Shown here: one piece after another, positions 49,086 to 57,285 of the stretch
Layout of the letters: every line of letters begins with the position of its first letter
Position numbering within the stretch: position 1 is the stretch's first letter
DNA from: Echinicola strongylocentroti
GTDB lineage: Bacteria > Bacteroidota > Bacteroidia > Cytophagales > Cyclobacteriaceae
Assembly (NCBI RefSeq): GCF_003260975.1
Contig: NZ_CP030041.1
Span: 1-64,000, forward strand
DNA length: 64,000 nt
Direction of reading: 5' to 3'
Program-made: the position numbers and the translations under genes
The notes under the pieces: model-generated
Seen by the model: only the letters and a program-made list of their open reading frames with translations
Database searches by the model: none
Told to the model about the DNA's origin: nothing

Positions 49086-49260
49086 TTAAACCCGGAATAT
49101 CCATTAGCCTATCTGTTGCGACCTGAAACTGCTTCAAAATCAGCCGTTTCACTTTAGTTTTCGGCATAACCGTAGCGGTGCTACGCTAATGCCTCCAAAC
49201 TAACTGATTTTCTTGCAATTTCAGCTCTCACTACGATTCCTAACGCATAATCCGGGTTAA
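49086..49260 (-). repeat. AACCCGG palindromic element, copy D (short form, inverted)
   Basis: Same sequence as copies A and B in reverse orientation, bounded by TTAAACCCGGAATATCCATT and CATAATCCGGGTTAA. The central GGCAT-aac-CGTAGC-ggt-GCTACG-cta-ATGCC hairpin is perfect. It lacks the 18-bp GC-rich segment, like copy A. It lies in the 331-bp gap downstream of the aldo/keto reductase gene. Confidence 0.9.
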
Positions 49261-49265
49261 ACCAA

Positions 49266-49317
49266 AAATTTCTCACGGATGTCACAAAGTGTGATTTCCG
49301 TGAGAAATTTCTTTTTA
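49266..49317. terminator. Bidirectional terminator between AKR and OsmC genes
   Basis: The 14-bp stem AAATTTCTCACGGA/TCCGTGAGAAATTT is followed by CTTTTTAT on the plus strand, and preceded by an A-rich stretch that gives T's on the minus strand. It serves the convergent aldo/keto reductase and OsmC genes. Confidence 0.85.
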
Positions 49318-49337
49318 TAATCCCTAATGGGAAGATT

Positions 49338-49754
49338 TTAGCCCAATTTGGTATCCATGGTAATCTCTGTATTAAATAGCGCAGAAACGGGGCAATTTTC
49401 TTTGGCCTCTTTAGCCGCTTTTTTGAAATCGTCCTCGCTGATATCAGGAATTTTTGCGCTGAGGTCCAGGTGTACATTGGTGATCTTACCGTCCTCCATG
49501 GTTACTTTTGCGGTAGTATCGATGTTATCAGCAGTAAAGCCCATTTCATTGAGCACAAAACTCAGCTTCATCGAAAAACATCCTGCATGGGCAGCACCCA
49601 GCAGTTCTTCAGGGTTGGTACCTTTTCCGTCTTCAAAGCGTGACTTGAAGGAATATGGTGTCTTGTCCAAAACAGTGGTTTCGGTGCTGACGGTGCCTTT
49701 GCCTTCTTTTCCACTGCCTTTCCAGTTGGCTGAAGCATTTCTTGAAAATTTCAT
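49338..49754 (-). CDS. OsmC/Ohr family peroxiredoxin-like protein
   Basis: 138 aa; the ATG at 49754 (MKFSRNASANWKGSG) is preferred over the longer frame. The two redox Cys are in AGCFSMKLSF and KENCPVSALFNTEIT. GTNPEELLGAAHAGCFSM is the family signature. These proteins reduce organic hydroperoxides or respond to osmotic and oxidative stress. The gene is convergent with the aldo/keto reductase and divergent from the truncated haemoglobin. Confidence 0.93.
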   Translation of the reverse strand: MKFSRNASANWKGSGKEGKGTVSTETTVLDKTPYSFKSRFEDGKGTNPEELLGAAHAGCFSMKLSFVLNEMGFTADNIDTTAKVTMEDGKITNVHLDLSAKIPDISEDDFKKAAKEAKENCPVSALFNTEITMDTKLG

Positions 49755-49909
49755 GTTATTAGTGATTTTTTGGTTAAAAACTATGTTTATTATTGAAGCA
49801 ATCTTCTTACCAAGATACTTAAATCCAAGCATGAATAATTGCCCAGACCCAAATTAACTTAAAGTAATCAATTTATCGTCAGGTATTTTCCACCTTTCCT
49901 GCGATACCG

Positions 49910-49917
49910 TAACTTTG
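49910..49917 (+). promoter_or_regulatory. -7 element TAACTTTG directly before the haemoglobin ATG
   Basis: An exact TAnnTTTG match ends 4 bp before the ATG at 49922. If used, the mRNA would begin at or very near the start codon (leaderless). A TTTTCC at about 49885 could be a poor -33 element. Confidence 0.5.
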
Positions 49918-49921
49918 TAGT

Positions 49922-50317
49922 ATGACAAAGCAGGATATCAGTAATAGGGAAGATGTGGAAAAACTCGTACATACATTTTATGGACAAGTGAGACAGCACC
50001 CCAGTTTAGGGCCGATTTTTAACGGTATCGTGACCAACTGGCCAGAACACCTAGAAAGGTTATCGGATTTTTGGGAAATGATCTTGCTACAATCAGGGCC
50101 AGGCAAGAATAAATTCAATCCGCTGAAAGCGCACAAAGAGGTGGATCAGAAAACAGGGCAGGGGCTCAGCCAAGTACATTTTGGCAACTGGCTGGAGCTG
50201 TGGTTTACCACCTTGGATAGGTTATTTGAGGGAAAAGTAGCCAATCACGCCAAAGAACACGCCAGAAACATGGCCAGTATCTTGTTTTTGAGGATTTATG
50301 AAGCACGGGACCGGTAG
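49922..50317 (+). CDS. Group III truncated haemoglobin
   Basis: 131 aa. It matches TrHb3 globins: EDVEKLVHTFYGQVRQHPSL with GPIFNGIV, RLSDFWEMILL, and HFGNWLELWFTTLDRLFEGK followed by VANHAKEHARNMA. These proteins bind O2 or NO and are often linked to nitrosative stress. The gene is divergent from the OsmC gene, which fits a stress-related pair. Confidence 0.9.
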   Translation: MTKQDISNREDVEKLVHTFYGQVRQHPSLGPIFNGIVTNWPEHLERLSDFWEMILLQSGPGKNKFNPLKAHKEVDQKTGQGLSQVHFGNWLELWFTTLDRLFEGKVANHAKEHARNMASILFLRIYEARDR

Positions 50318-50457
50318 CATTTAGTAGCGTATAGCGCTAAGAGCAAACAAGAAAGTTAGGTTTGTGCTGGGGATTCGCCTCGGCATTTTCTGCCATTATA
50401 TCTCCATACTTGACATTATTCCCATATCTTTCCAGAATTAAACGGGACTTTTACACG

Positions 50458-51135
50458 GTGAAAATCTTAGCCATAGAAGACGAAAAGGAACTCCTGAAAG
50501 CGATGAAAAGCTCGCTAGAAAAGGAACAGTATGTAGTGGAAACAGCTGAGGAATACCATGAGGCGCTGGATAAGCTGTTTGTTTACGACTATGACTGCAT
50601 TTTATTGGACATCATGCTACCAAACGGTAGTGGATTGGAAATATTGGAAGAACTTAAGAAGGCAGGCAAAAGTGAAAATGTCATCATCGTTTCTGCCAAG
50701 GATTCCCTGGACGATAAACTGCGGGGCTTGGACTTGGGAGCCGATGACTACCTCACCAAGCCGTTTCACTTGGCAGAGCTGAATGCCCGCGTCAAGGCCG
50801 TATTGCGCAGAAAGCAGTTGGACGGAAAAAACACCATCGAAATTGGCAATGCGGTGCTGGATTTGGACAACCGGGAGCTGATGATTGGCGGACTGGAAGT
50901 GACGCTGAACCGTAAGGAATTTGATATCCTAAATTACTTTATGCTCAATAAAAACCGGCTGGTAAGCAAAACAGCCCTTGCTGAACATGTCTGGGGAGAT
51001 CATACCGACCAAGCGGATAATTTTGATTTCATCTATTACCAGATCAAAAATCTCCGGAAAAAACTGCAGGAGGCTCAGGCCAATTTTGAAATCCAGGCGG
51101 TGTATGGAGTAGGCTATAAGCTTGGTGAACCATAA
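50458..51135 (+). CDS. OmpR/PhoB-type response regulator
   Basis: 225 aa from GTG 50458 (VKILAIEDEKELLKAM); upstream in-frame sequence is not receiver-like. The phosphoacceptor is D51 in CILLDIMLPNGSG, with Lys in DDYLTKPFHLAELNARV. The C-terminal winged helix is clear (NRKEFDILNYFMLNKNRLVS, AEHVWGDHTDQADNFDFIYY). Its stop codon lies in the edge of repeat copy E, which separates it from the kinase gene. Confidence 0.95.
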   Translation: MKILAIEDEKELLKAMKSSLEKEQYVVETAEEYHEALDKLFVYDYDCILLDIMLPNGSGLEILEELKKAGKSENVIIVSAKDSLDDKLRGLDLGADDYLTKPFHLAELNARVKAVLRRKQLDGKNTIEIGNAVLDLDNRELMIGGLEVTLNRKEFDILNYFMLNKNRLVSKTALAEHVWGDHTDQADNFDFIYYQIKNLRKKLQEAQANFEIQAVYGVGYKLGEP

Positions 51136-51324
51136 ACCCGGAATATGCATTAGCCTATCTACGCCACGGCGCACAGGTGTTGCGACCTTAAACTGCTTCA
51201 AAATCAGCCGTTTCACTTTAGTTTTCGGCATAACCGTAGCGGTGCTACGCTAATGCCTCCAAACTAACTGATTTTCTTGCAATTTCAGCTCTCACTACGA
51301 CTCCTAATGCATAATCCGGGTTAA
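51133..51324 (-). repeat. AACCCGG palindromic element, copy E (long form), between regulator and kinase
   Basis: About 190 bp, bounded by TAAACCCGGAATATGCATTA and ATGCATAATCCGGGTTAA. It contains the 18-bp ACGCCACGGCGC region, as does copy B, and the perfect central hairpin. The TAA of the response regulator is its first triplet. The kinase gene starts about 125 bp further on. Confidence 0.92.
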
Positions 51325-51447
51325 AAGGATGCTTTGCCCTATGAAAAATTCTAGAACCAATATAACCAGATACCCACTAACTAAACGGCATTGAACCCGG
51401 CCTAAACCCGAAGTCAAAGCCATAGAATCCCAGTAAAAGAGCAGTTA

Positions 51448-52719
51448 ATGAAATTACTGAACCAATCGCTCACTTATCTTTCCATTTCCATTTTGCTGAT
51501 TGTCAGCCTGTGGTCGGTGGTTTTTTATGTCAATATGCTGGATGAGATCTATGACAGCATTGATGATGGCTTGGCCAACTATAAGCTACTGATCATCAAC
51601 AAGGCAGCGGAAGACAGCACTATATTTTCAAAAAATGAATTTGGCGAAAGTAATTATGCCCTATGGCCCATCGATAAGAGCGAAGCCTTACAGGTAAAAG
51701 ACAGCTATAAAGATACGCTGATGTACATGCTTGACGAAGACGACAAGGAGCCGGTAAGGATGTTGACAACGGCCTTTGAGCATGAGGGGCAATATTATAA
51801 GTTAGAGGTGATTTCTTCCATGGTCGAAGAAGATGATCTTATCGAGGACATGTTTTGGGCGATTTTTTGGCTTTACCTATTGCTGATCATCAGTATTTTG
51901 TTTGTCAATAATATCATACTTAAGAAAGTATGGAGGCCATTTTATAGTTTTTTGGAACAAATAAAGGCCTTCAGGGTCAATAAGGCCTCACCACTTCCGA
52001 CCATGGAAACCCGAACCAAGGAATTTCTAGAACTGAAGCGTTCTTGCGATCAGCTGATCAACCATACATTGGATGCTTACGCCAACCAAAAGCAATTCAC
52101 CGAAAATGCCGCGCACGAGCTCCAAACACCCCTTGCCATTATCACCAGTAAGCTTGAATTGCTGTTGGAACAAAACAGTATGGAAAACGCTGATGCAGCA
52201 ATCGCTGCTGAAGTACTACAGATCACGGCAAGACTGACGCAGCTAAACAAATCACTTTTACTACTGAGCAAGATCGAAAACAAGCAATTCTTTGACAACC
52301 AAGCGATTTCCTTCAAAGAGTTGGTCGAGCAAAGCATGATCGACTTTGAGGATTTTGCTTCCTTCAAAGAGGTGCTGGTCAAAATGGAAGCAAGTCAAGA
52401 AGTAACCGTTACCATGGACAGGATGCTGGCCAGTACCATGATCAATAACCTGATCAAAAATGCCATCATCCACAACCAAGCAGGAGGAGAGGTCATCATT
52501 CAGCTACAGCAAGGGAAACTTATCATCCACAATACGGCCACCGATGGATCGCTGGATGCTGCACAAATTTTTAAGCGCTTCTACAAAAATGGCCAGAGTC
52601 AGCAAAATACTGGATTGGGGCTATCCATTGTAGAAGCCATTTGCCATCTTTATGGCTTTGGTATAAGCTACCAGCATATTGAAGGGAAGCATGGGTTTTG
52701 TGTTGATTTTGGGGTGTAA
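51448..52719 (+). CDS. Sensor histidine kinase
   Basis: 423 aa. Two membrane segments (about 10-30, SISILLIVSLWSVVFYV; about 130-155, MFWAIFWLYLLLIISILFV) flank a periplasmic sensor region. The H-box is FTENAAHELQTPLAIITSKL, the N-box NNLIKNAIIHNQAGGEVII, and the G-box NTGLGLSIVEAI. The usual DxGxG loop is reduced (HNTATDGSLDAAQI). It pairs with the response regulator upstream, from which a repeat separates it. Confidence 0.93.
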   Translation: MKLLNQSLTYLSISILLIVSLWSVVFYVNMLDEIYDSIDDGLANYKLLIINKAAEDSTIFSKNEFGESNYALWPIDKSEALQVKDSYKDTLMYMLDEDDKEPVRMLTTAFEHEGQYYKLEVISSMVEEDDLIEDMFWAIFWLYLLLIISILFVNNIILKKVWRPFYSFLEQIKAFRVNKASPLPTMETRTKEFLELKRSCDQLINHTLDAYANQKQFTENAAHELQTPLAIITSKLELLLEQNSMENADAAIAAEVLQITARLTQLNKSLLLLSKIENKQFFDNQAISFKELVEQSMIDFEDFASFKEVLVKMEASQEVTVTMDRMLASTMINNLIKNAIIHNQAGGEVIIQLQQGKLIIHNTATDGSLDAAQIFKRFYKNGQSQQNTGLGLSIVEAICHLYGFGISYQHIEGKHGFCVDFGV

Positions 52720-52767
52720 GAAGAGGTATTTGGGAGATTAGGTTTTTCTATTGACCTAAAAAACATC

Positions 52768-52791
52768 TATTACTTAAAGCTTTAAGTAATA
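52768..52791. promoter_or_regulatory. 24-bp perfect palindrome
   Basis: Each 12-base half (TATTACTTAAAG) is the exact reverse complement of the other, with no loop. It is 49 bp after the kinase stop and about 230 bp upstream of the PepSY-like gene, in a 305-bp AT-rich gap. It could be a dimeric operator or a cruciform/hairpin. Confidence 0.45.
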
Positions 52792-53024
52792 CAATATAAA
52801 TAACTAATTATCAAAGTTATAAATTTAATTTTATAGTTTATAAGAGTTCCTTTATTCAATCCTGATCCTATTTGCTGAAAAAAATAAGGTATTAGCTTAC
52901 CAGTGATTTATCCCCTAGCATCAAACGAACTTTAACAGACTTTTTTCCATCCTATTCAGCGATTCCCAATTCTTTCCATATTCGAACAGTTGATTTGTGG
53001 TATAAACAAAAAAAGATTATACCC

Positions 53025-53471
53025 ATGAAAAAGCACATCTTATTATTTATCGTAGCTGGAGCATTTACCGCTACCTTGGCCAATGCTCAGGACATTGCCC
53101 AAAAACAAGTTCCTTCTGTAATCCTGAACAAATTCCACAGCGATTTCCCTGATGCCAAGGACATGGAATGGGAAATGAAAGGCGCACAGTACCAGGTGGA
53201 ATTTGAAACAGGGTGGTGGACGGAGCATGAAGCTTGGTATACTTCAGAAGGAGAACAAGTGAAGCATATAGAAGAAATCGCTACCAAAGATCTTCCCAAT
53301 GCCGTCCAAAATACTGTTTCCAAGCAATTTGAAGGATATGCTATCGATGACTCCAAAAGGATTACAGAAAATAACAAAAGCATTTACCTGCTGGATTTGG
53401 ATAGCCGGAGGCAAGACTGGGAAGTGCTGATCGACCCAAGTGGCCAAGTAGTCAGTCAAAGAGCCGATTAA
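53025..53471 (+). CDS. Periplasmic PepSY-like (DUF2874-type) protein
   Basis: 148 aa from ATG 53025, with a signal peptide (MKKHILLFIVAGAFTATLAN, cut after AQ). Two similar halves follow (VILNKFHSDFPDAKDMEWEM and VQNTVSKQFEGYAIDDSKRI), as in PepSY-like/BLIP-fold proteins. These often sit next to two-component systems in Bacteroidota, where a sensing or buffering role has been supposed. The porin gene follows after 9 bp, so the two are an operon. Confidence 0.78.
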   Translation: MKKHILLFIVAGAFTATLANAQDIAQKQVPSVILNKFHSDFPDAKDMEWEMKGAQYQVEFETGWWTEHEAWYTSEGEQVKHIEEIATKDLPNAVQNTVSKQFEGYAIDDSKRITENNKSIYLLDLDSRRQDWEVLIDPSGQVVSQRAD

Positions 53472-53480
53472 GCAACGCAT

Positions 53481-54665
53481 ATGAAACGACTACTTTTTCT
53501 ACTGGGAATGTGCTTAACACTTAGCACATCCCTAATGGCACAGAAAGCTGAAGATAGTCATCAAAAGTGGTATGAAAATATCCACATTGGTGGCTATCTC
53601 CAAGTGCGGTACAACAAGCTTTATGAAAGCAATTCCGATTTAAATTGCGAACAATGCGATGAATATTGGGGTGCAGAGGGTGGGGGACTTTCCATCCGAA
53701 GGATGCGTTTCAAAATTTATGGACAAATCAGTCCCCGCGTGTTTTTATATTTCCAACCGGATTTCTCAAAATCTGTGGGTGAAAATATCCACGTAGCCCG
53801 CATTAAAGATGCGTACATGGATATTGGATTGGATCCGGAAAATGAATACCGACTGCGCATTGGGCAAAGCAAAGTGCCTTTTGGCTATGAAAACATGCAG
53901 TCGAGCAGTGATCGACTACCATTGGACAGAAATGATGCCCTGAACAGTGGCGTTAAGGATGAACGGGATTTGGGAATATACTTTTATTGGGCACCAAAGG
54001 AAATCAGACAACTGATGAAAGCCCTCAAGCCTTATAAGCATTCGGGGGATTTTGGAGTCTTTGCCCTTGGTATCTATAATGGGCAAACGGCCAACCATCC
54101 GGATGAGAACAATTCTTTCCATGTGGTATCACGGTTTTCTTATCCTATCCAACTGGGCTCAGGGCAAATCATAGAACCGGGCATCCAAGCGTATTCAGGG
54201 AAGTATGTCCTTCCCGAAGTAAGTGATGGCGTAATCGCCAAAACCAATCATGAATACATCGATCAGCGAATGGGAGGTTCTTTAGTCCTTTATCCAAGGC
54301 CATTGGGTATCCAAGCAGAGTACAACCTGGGAAGAGGCCCCGAATATGACCGTACTACACAATCAATAAAAGTAAAAAATCTCCAAGGTGGCTACATCAC
54401 AGCATCTTATTTTATGGCAGTTGGAAAACAGCAGTTTATCCCATTTGTCCGGGTTCAGCATTATGATGGGGGCAAAAAACACGAATTGGATGGCAGAAGT
54501 TATGTCGTTACTGAGACAGAAATGGGCATCGAATACCACCCTTTTGAGCATTTTGAATTGGTAGCGGTGTACACGATGGCAGATCGACAGTATGAAGACC
54601 AAGAACTATCCCATAACCATCAGGTCGGAAACTTGATAAGGATCCAGGCACAAGTGAAGTTTTGA
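53481..54665 (+). CDS. Phosphate-selective porin O/P-like outer-membrane protein
   Basis: 394 aa with a signal peptide (LFLLGMCLTLSTSLMAQ). The pattern NIHIGGYLQVRYNKLYE, RRMRFKIYGQISPRVFLYFQ, RLRIGQSKVPFGYEN and the terminal aromatic residue (RIQAQVKF) fit the OprP/OprO-type porin family. It probably forms an outer-membrane channel; selectivity for phosphate is not established for Bacteroidota members. It shares an operon with the PepSY-like gene. Confidence 0.85.
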   Translation: MKRLLFLLGMCLTLSTSLMAQKAEDSHQKWYENIHIGGYLQVRYNKLYESNSDLNCEQCDEYWGAEGGGLSIRRMRFKIYGQISPRVFLYFQPDFSKSVGENIHVARIKDAYMDIGLDPENEYRLRIGQSKVPFGYENMQSSSDRLPLDRNDALNSGVKDERDLGIYFYWAPKEIRQLMKALKPYKHSGDFGVFALGIYNGQTANHPDENNSFHVVSRFSYPIQLGSGQIIEPGIQAYSGKYVLPEVSDGVIAKTNHEYIDQRMGGSLVLYPRPLGIQAEYNLGRGPEYDRTTQSIKVKNLQGGYITASYFMAVGKQQFIPFVRVQHYDGGKKHELDGRSYVVTETEMGIEYHPFEHFELVAVYTMADRQYEDQELSHNHQVGNLIRIQAQVKF

Positions 54666-54765
54666 GGAAAGAGGTAAATAGGATCAAAATTTGAGCGAAG
54701 AGCAAGTTGTGAGAGATGAGATGAGCCTAGAGATAGGAGACAGTCAAATGATAAAAACGAGAACG

Positions 54766-54818
54766 GTTGTACCGAGGGATGTGCCCCGGTACGACTAACA
54801 TTGAGTCTCTGACTCAAT
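54766..54818. other. Two hairpins between convergent porin and transporter genes
   Basis: The stem GTTGTACCG/CGGTACGAC (54766-54795, one G-U pair) is followed by ATTGAGTC/GACTCAAT with a 3-base loop (54800-54818). No clear T-tract is present. They may protect or end the convergent transcripts. Confidence 0.5.
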
Positions 54819-54884
54819 AAAAATATATTATAATTAATTGATTTTCAACATTTTAAACAACTTATAATAAAATCAACCTTAACC

Positions 54885-56351
54885 CTAAAAAGGGTACACC
54901 TTCAGGTCAATTCCCCACAGAAGCGGCATGATGTAGTAAACAAATAAAGTAATGAAAAAGATGGAAAGAATATTCATCCAAAGCCCCGCTTTGGCCATGG
55001 CAGGAATGGTCAGGTAGCCAGAGCCAAACACCACTGCATTGGGCGGCGTGGCCACTGGGAGCATAAAGGCACAGCTTGCAGCCATCGTGGCGGCTACCAT
55101 CAGCCCATACGGATGTACACCCAAGGCCAAGGCAACAGCCCCCAAAATAGGCAGCAGCATGGAAGCGGTGGCTACATTGGAGGTGATTTCGGTGAGGAAA
55201 TTGACCGAAGCAACGATGATCAGGATAAAGACCAGGAAGTGGATCCCTTGCAGTGCTTCAAAATGGCCTCCCAGCCAAGCTGCCAAACCCGTTACCTTAA
55301 AGCCTGCAGCAAGCGAGAGTCCACCTCCAAAGAGCAATAAAATGCCCCAAGGGATGTTTTCAGCCGTCTTCCAGTCCAACAAGCGCTTTTTTCCCCGTGC
55401 TGCGGGAATCATAAACAAGGCAATAACGCCTGCAAGAGCAATAATCGTATCATTCAAAAAGGGGAGGAGGTCTTGCAATAAAAACACCCTACTGATCCAG
55501 CAAAAACTCACCAACAAAAAGACGATCAATACACGTACTTCGGGTTTGCTTATGGTTCCCAAGGCAGTTAATTGGCGTTGGATTTCAGCTTTTCCTCCAG
55601 CCAGCGTCATATTTTTGGGGAAAGGATAAGCTACGCGCACCAAATACCACCAACAAATCCCCAGTAAGCACAACGAAATAGGCAAGCCCACCAACATCCA
55701 TTCCGCAAAACCAATCTCAATACCATAAAGTTCTTTTACGATGCCCACCAAAACGATATTCGTAGGTGTCCCAATAATCGTCGCCATACCGCCAATAGAA
55801 GCGCTATAGGCAATTCCAAGCATCAAGGCCTGACCAATCATCGTATCAGTCACTTCATTTTGGGTGATGCCTTCAGCGAGTTGGTTGACCACCGCTACGG
55901 CAATGGGCAGCATCATAAGGCTAGTTGCGGTATTGGAAATCCACATGGACAGCAGGGCAGTGGCCAGCATAAATCCCAAGACGATAAAACGCATGTCGGT
56001 ACCGATCAAGCTGATGATCGAAAGGGCAATGCGCTTGTGAAGGTTCCATTTTTCTATGGTCACGGCGATCATAAAACCTCCCATATAAAGCAATACCTTA
56101 GGATCTGCATACGGTGCTGCCGTATCATCCATAGGCAGCGCACCTGTCAATGGCAACACCAACAACGGCAATAAGGCTGTAGCGGAAATCGGAATGGCCT
56201 CAGAAATCCACCAAATGGCCATCCAAATAGCGAGAGCCATCACAGCCAAGGCTTCCTGTGACAATCCTTCAGGACGGAAAAACAAAACAATCAACAAAAA
56301 AGCCATTGGCCCCAGCACTAAACCGGAACGCTTCCACAACATATTATTCAT
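54885..56351 (-). CDS. SLC13/DASS family anion symporter
   Basis: 489 aa if started at MNNMLWKRSGL (56351). About a dozen hydrophobic segments are visible. The family motifs are SNTATSLMMLPIAVAVV and, near the C-terminus, TEITSNVATASMLLPILGAV and MLPVATPPNAVVFGSGYL. DASS proteins use sodium to import dicarboxylates, citrate, sulfate or phosphate; the substrate cannot be read from the sequence. It is convergent with the porin gene and transcribed alone. Confidence 0.92.
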   Translation of the reverse strand: MNNMLWKRSGLVLGPMAFLLIVLFFRPEGLSQEALAVMALAIWMAIWWISEAIPISATALLPLLVLPLTGALPMDDTAAPYADPKVLLYMGGFMIAVTIEKWNLHKRIALSIISLIGTDMRFIVLGFMLATALLSMWISNTATSLMMLPIAVAVVNQLAEGITQNEVTDTMIGQALMLGIAYSASIGGMATIIGTPTNIVLVGIVKELYGIEIGFAEWMLVGLPISLCLLGICWWYLVRVAYPFPKNMTLAGGKAEIQRQLTALGTISKPEVRVLIVFLLVSFCWISRVFLLQDLLPFLNDTIIALAGVIALFMIPAARGKKRLLDWKTAENIPWGILLLFGGGLSLAAGFKVTGLAAWLGGHFEALQGIHFLVFILIIVASVNFLTEITSNVATASMLLPILGAVALALGVHPYGLMVAATMAASCAFMLPVATPPNAVVFGSGYLTIPAMAKAGLWMNILSIFFITLFVYYIMPLLWGIDLKVYPF

Positions 56352-56750
56352 GAAGTCAGCAAGGATAGTTTTTTTGCCAAGCCACAAAAGAAACAGGGCC
56401 TTAGCAGTAGATACATTTATCCAATAATAATAAATCTTAAGGAGCTTTTACGTGCATTAGGAAAAATTGTGAACAACGGCGAAAATAATGTAGCTGTCTA
56501 ACAGCATTGATCTTTCTGGATGGATCAGTAGATCGAGCCAGTATCCAAGCAGTACCCAAGGCCATACCTTTATGATCAAGCTTTCTGTTAGCCATTTGAT
56601 CTACAAAGTATGGAAGAGAGGAGAAGATCAAAAGCGATAGAACATGCTGTTTATGAGAGTTGGGTTTTCTTTATTTAACATAATGTAAATTATATAACAA
56701 TAATTAATTATCTATTTAACATATAAAATATTATAACTACATAACCCCAT
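56352..56750. other. 399-bp gap upstream of the SLC13 gene
   Basis: AT-rich, especially 56680-56740. It should hold the SLC13 promoter on the minus strand. A 64-codon minus-strand frame at 56437-56631 has no protein-like features. Nothing else is visible. Confidence 0.5.
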
Positions 56751-57008
56751 TTAGGACAACACCACCCTAGACTCCGAGTACAAATCAAATACAGCTACCA
56801 ATGCATCTTGGCCGGTGTTATTGGGGTAACGTTCGTACTCGTTCCATTCCTCGCGCTCTTCGATGTAGGCTGGTTGGTAGATTTCCTCCATCATATTCCA
56901 AATAATCAAAAGGTAATTGTAACTGATTTTCATTTCTCTTCCTTGCTCCAACCAAGATTGAAAAAGTTCTTCGTCAAGTGCTTTAGGATAATCGCTGCTG
57001 TCAAACAT
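56751..57008 (-). CDS. Small acidic hypothetical protein
   Basis: 85 aa, beginning MFDSSDYPKALDEELFQSWL. It is acidic with many Trp and Tyr residues (YNYLLIIWNMMEEIYQPAYI, EEREEWNEYERYPNNTG) and reads like a real globular or helical protein rather than a shadow frame. No family is recognised. It is an isolated gene, divergent from the HTH-PhyH fusion gene. Confidence 0.6.
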   Translation of the reverse strand: MFDSSDYPKALDEELFQSWLEQGREMKISYNYLLIIWNMMEEIYQPAYIEEREEWNEYERYPNNTGQDALVAVFDLYSESRVVLS

Positions 57009-57285
57009 ATAATGTCTCTATGAAGGTTGATTTGGCCAGAAAGTTACTCAAGCCAATTTATAGGACAAACTTAATCCACATCAAATCCTACACATTAACC
57101 CCAGTTAGTAGCCTATTTTGACGGTGGATAACATAGAAAACTAGAACATATGGAAGTTTTCTTTTAGTGGATTTAGGTGTTGGAATTATAAATATCAATA
57201 AAAGCACTATTAAATACATTTTTAATTGGTTAAAAATTTTGGGCAATTGAGCAATTATTCTTTTTTTTAACTAAAGCTTATAAAA

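Noticed and set aside
56437..56631. 64-codon minus-strand frame upstream of the SLC13 gene
   Set aside because: Its composition is not protein-like, it has no family resemblance, and it lies in the probable promoter region.
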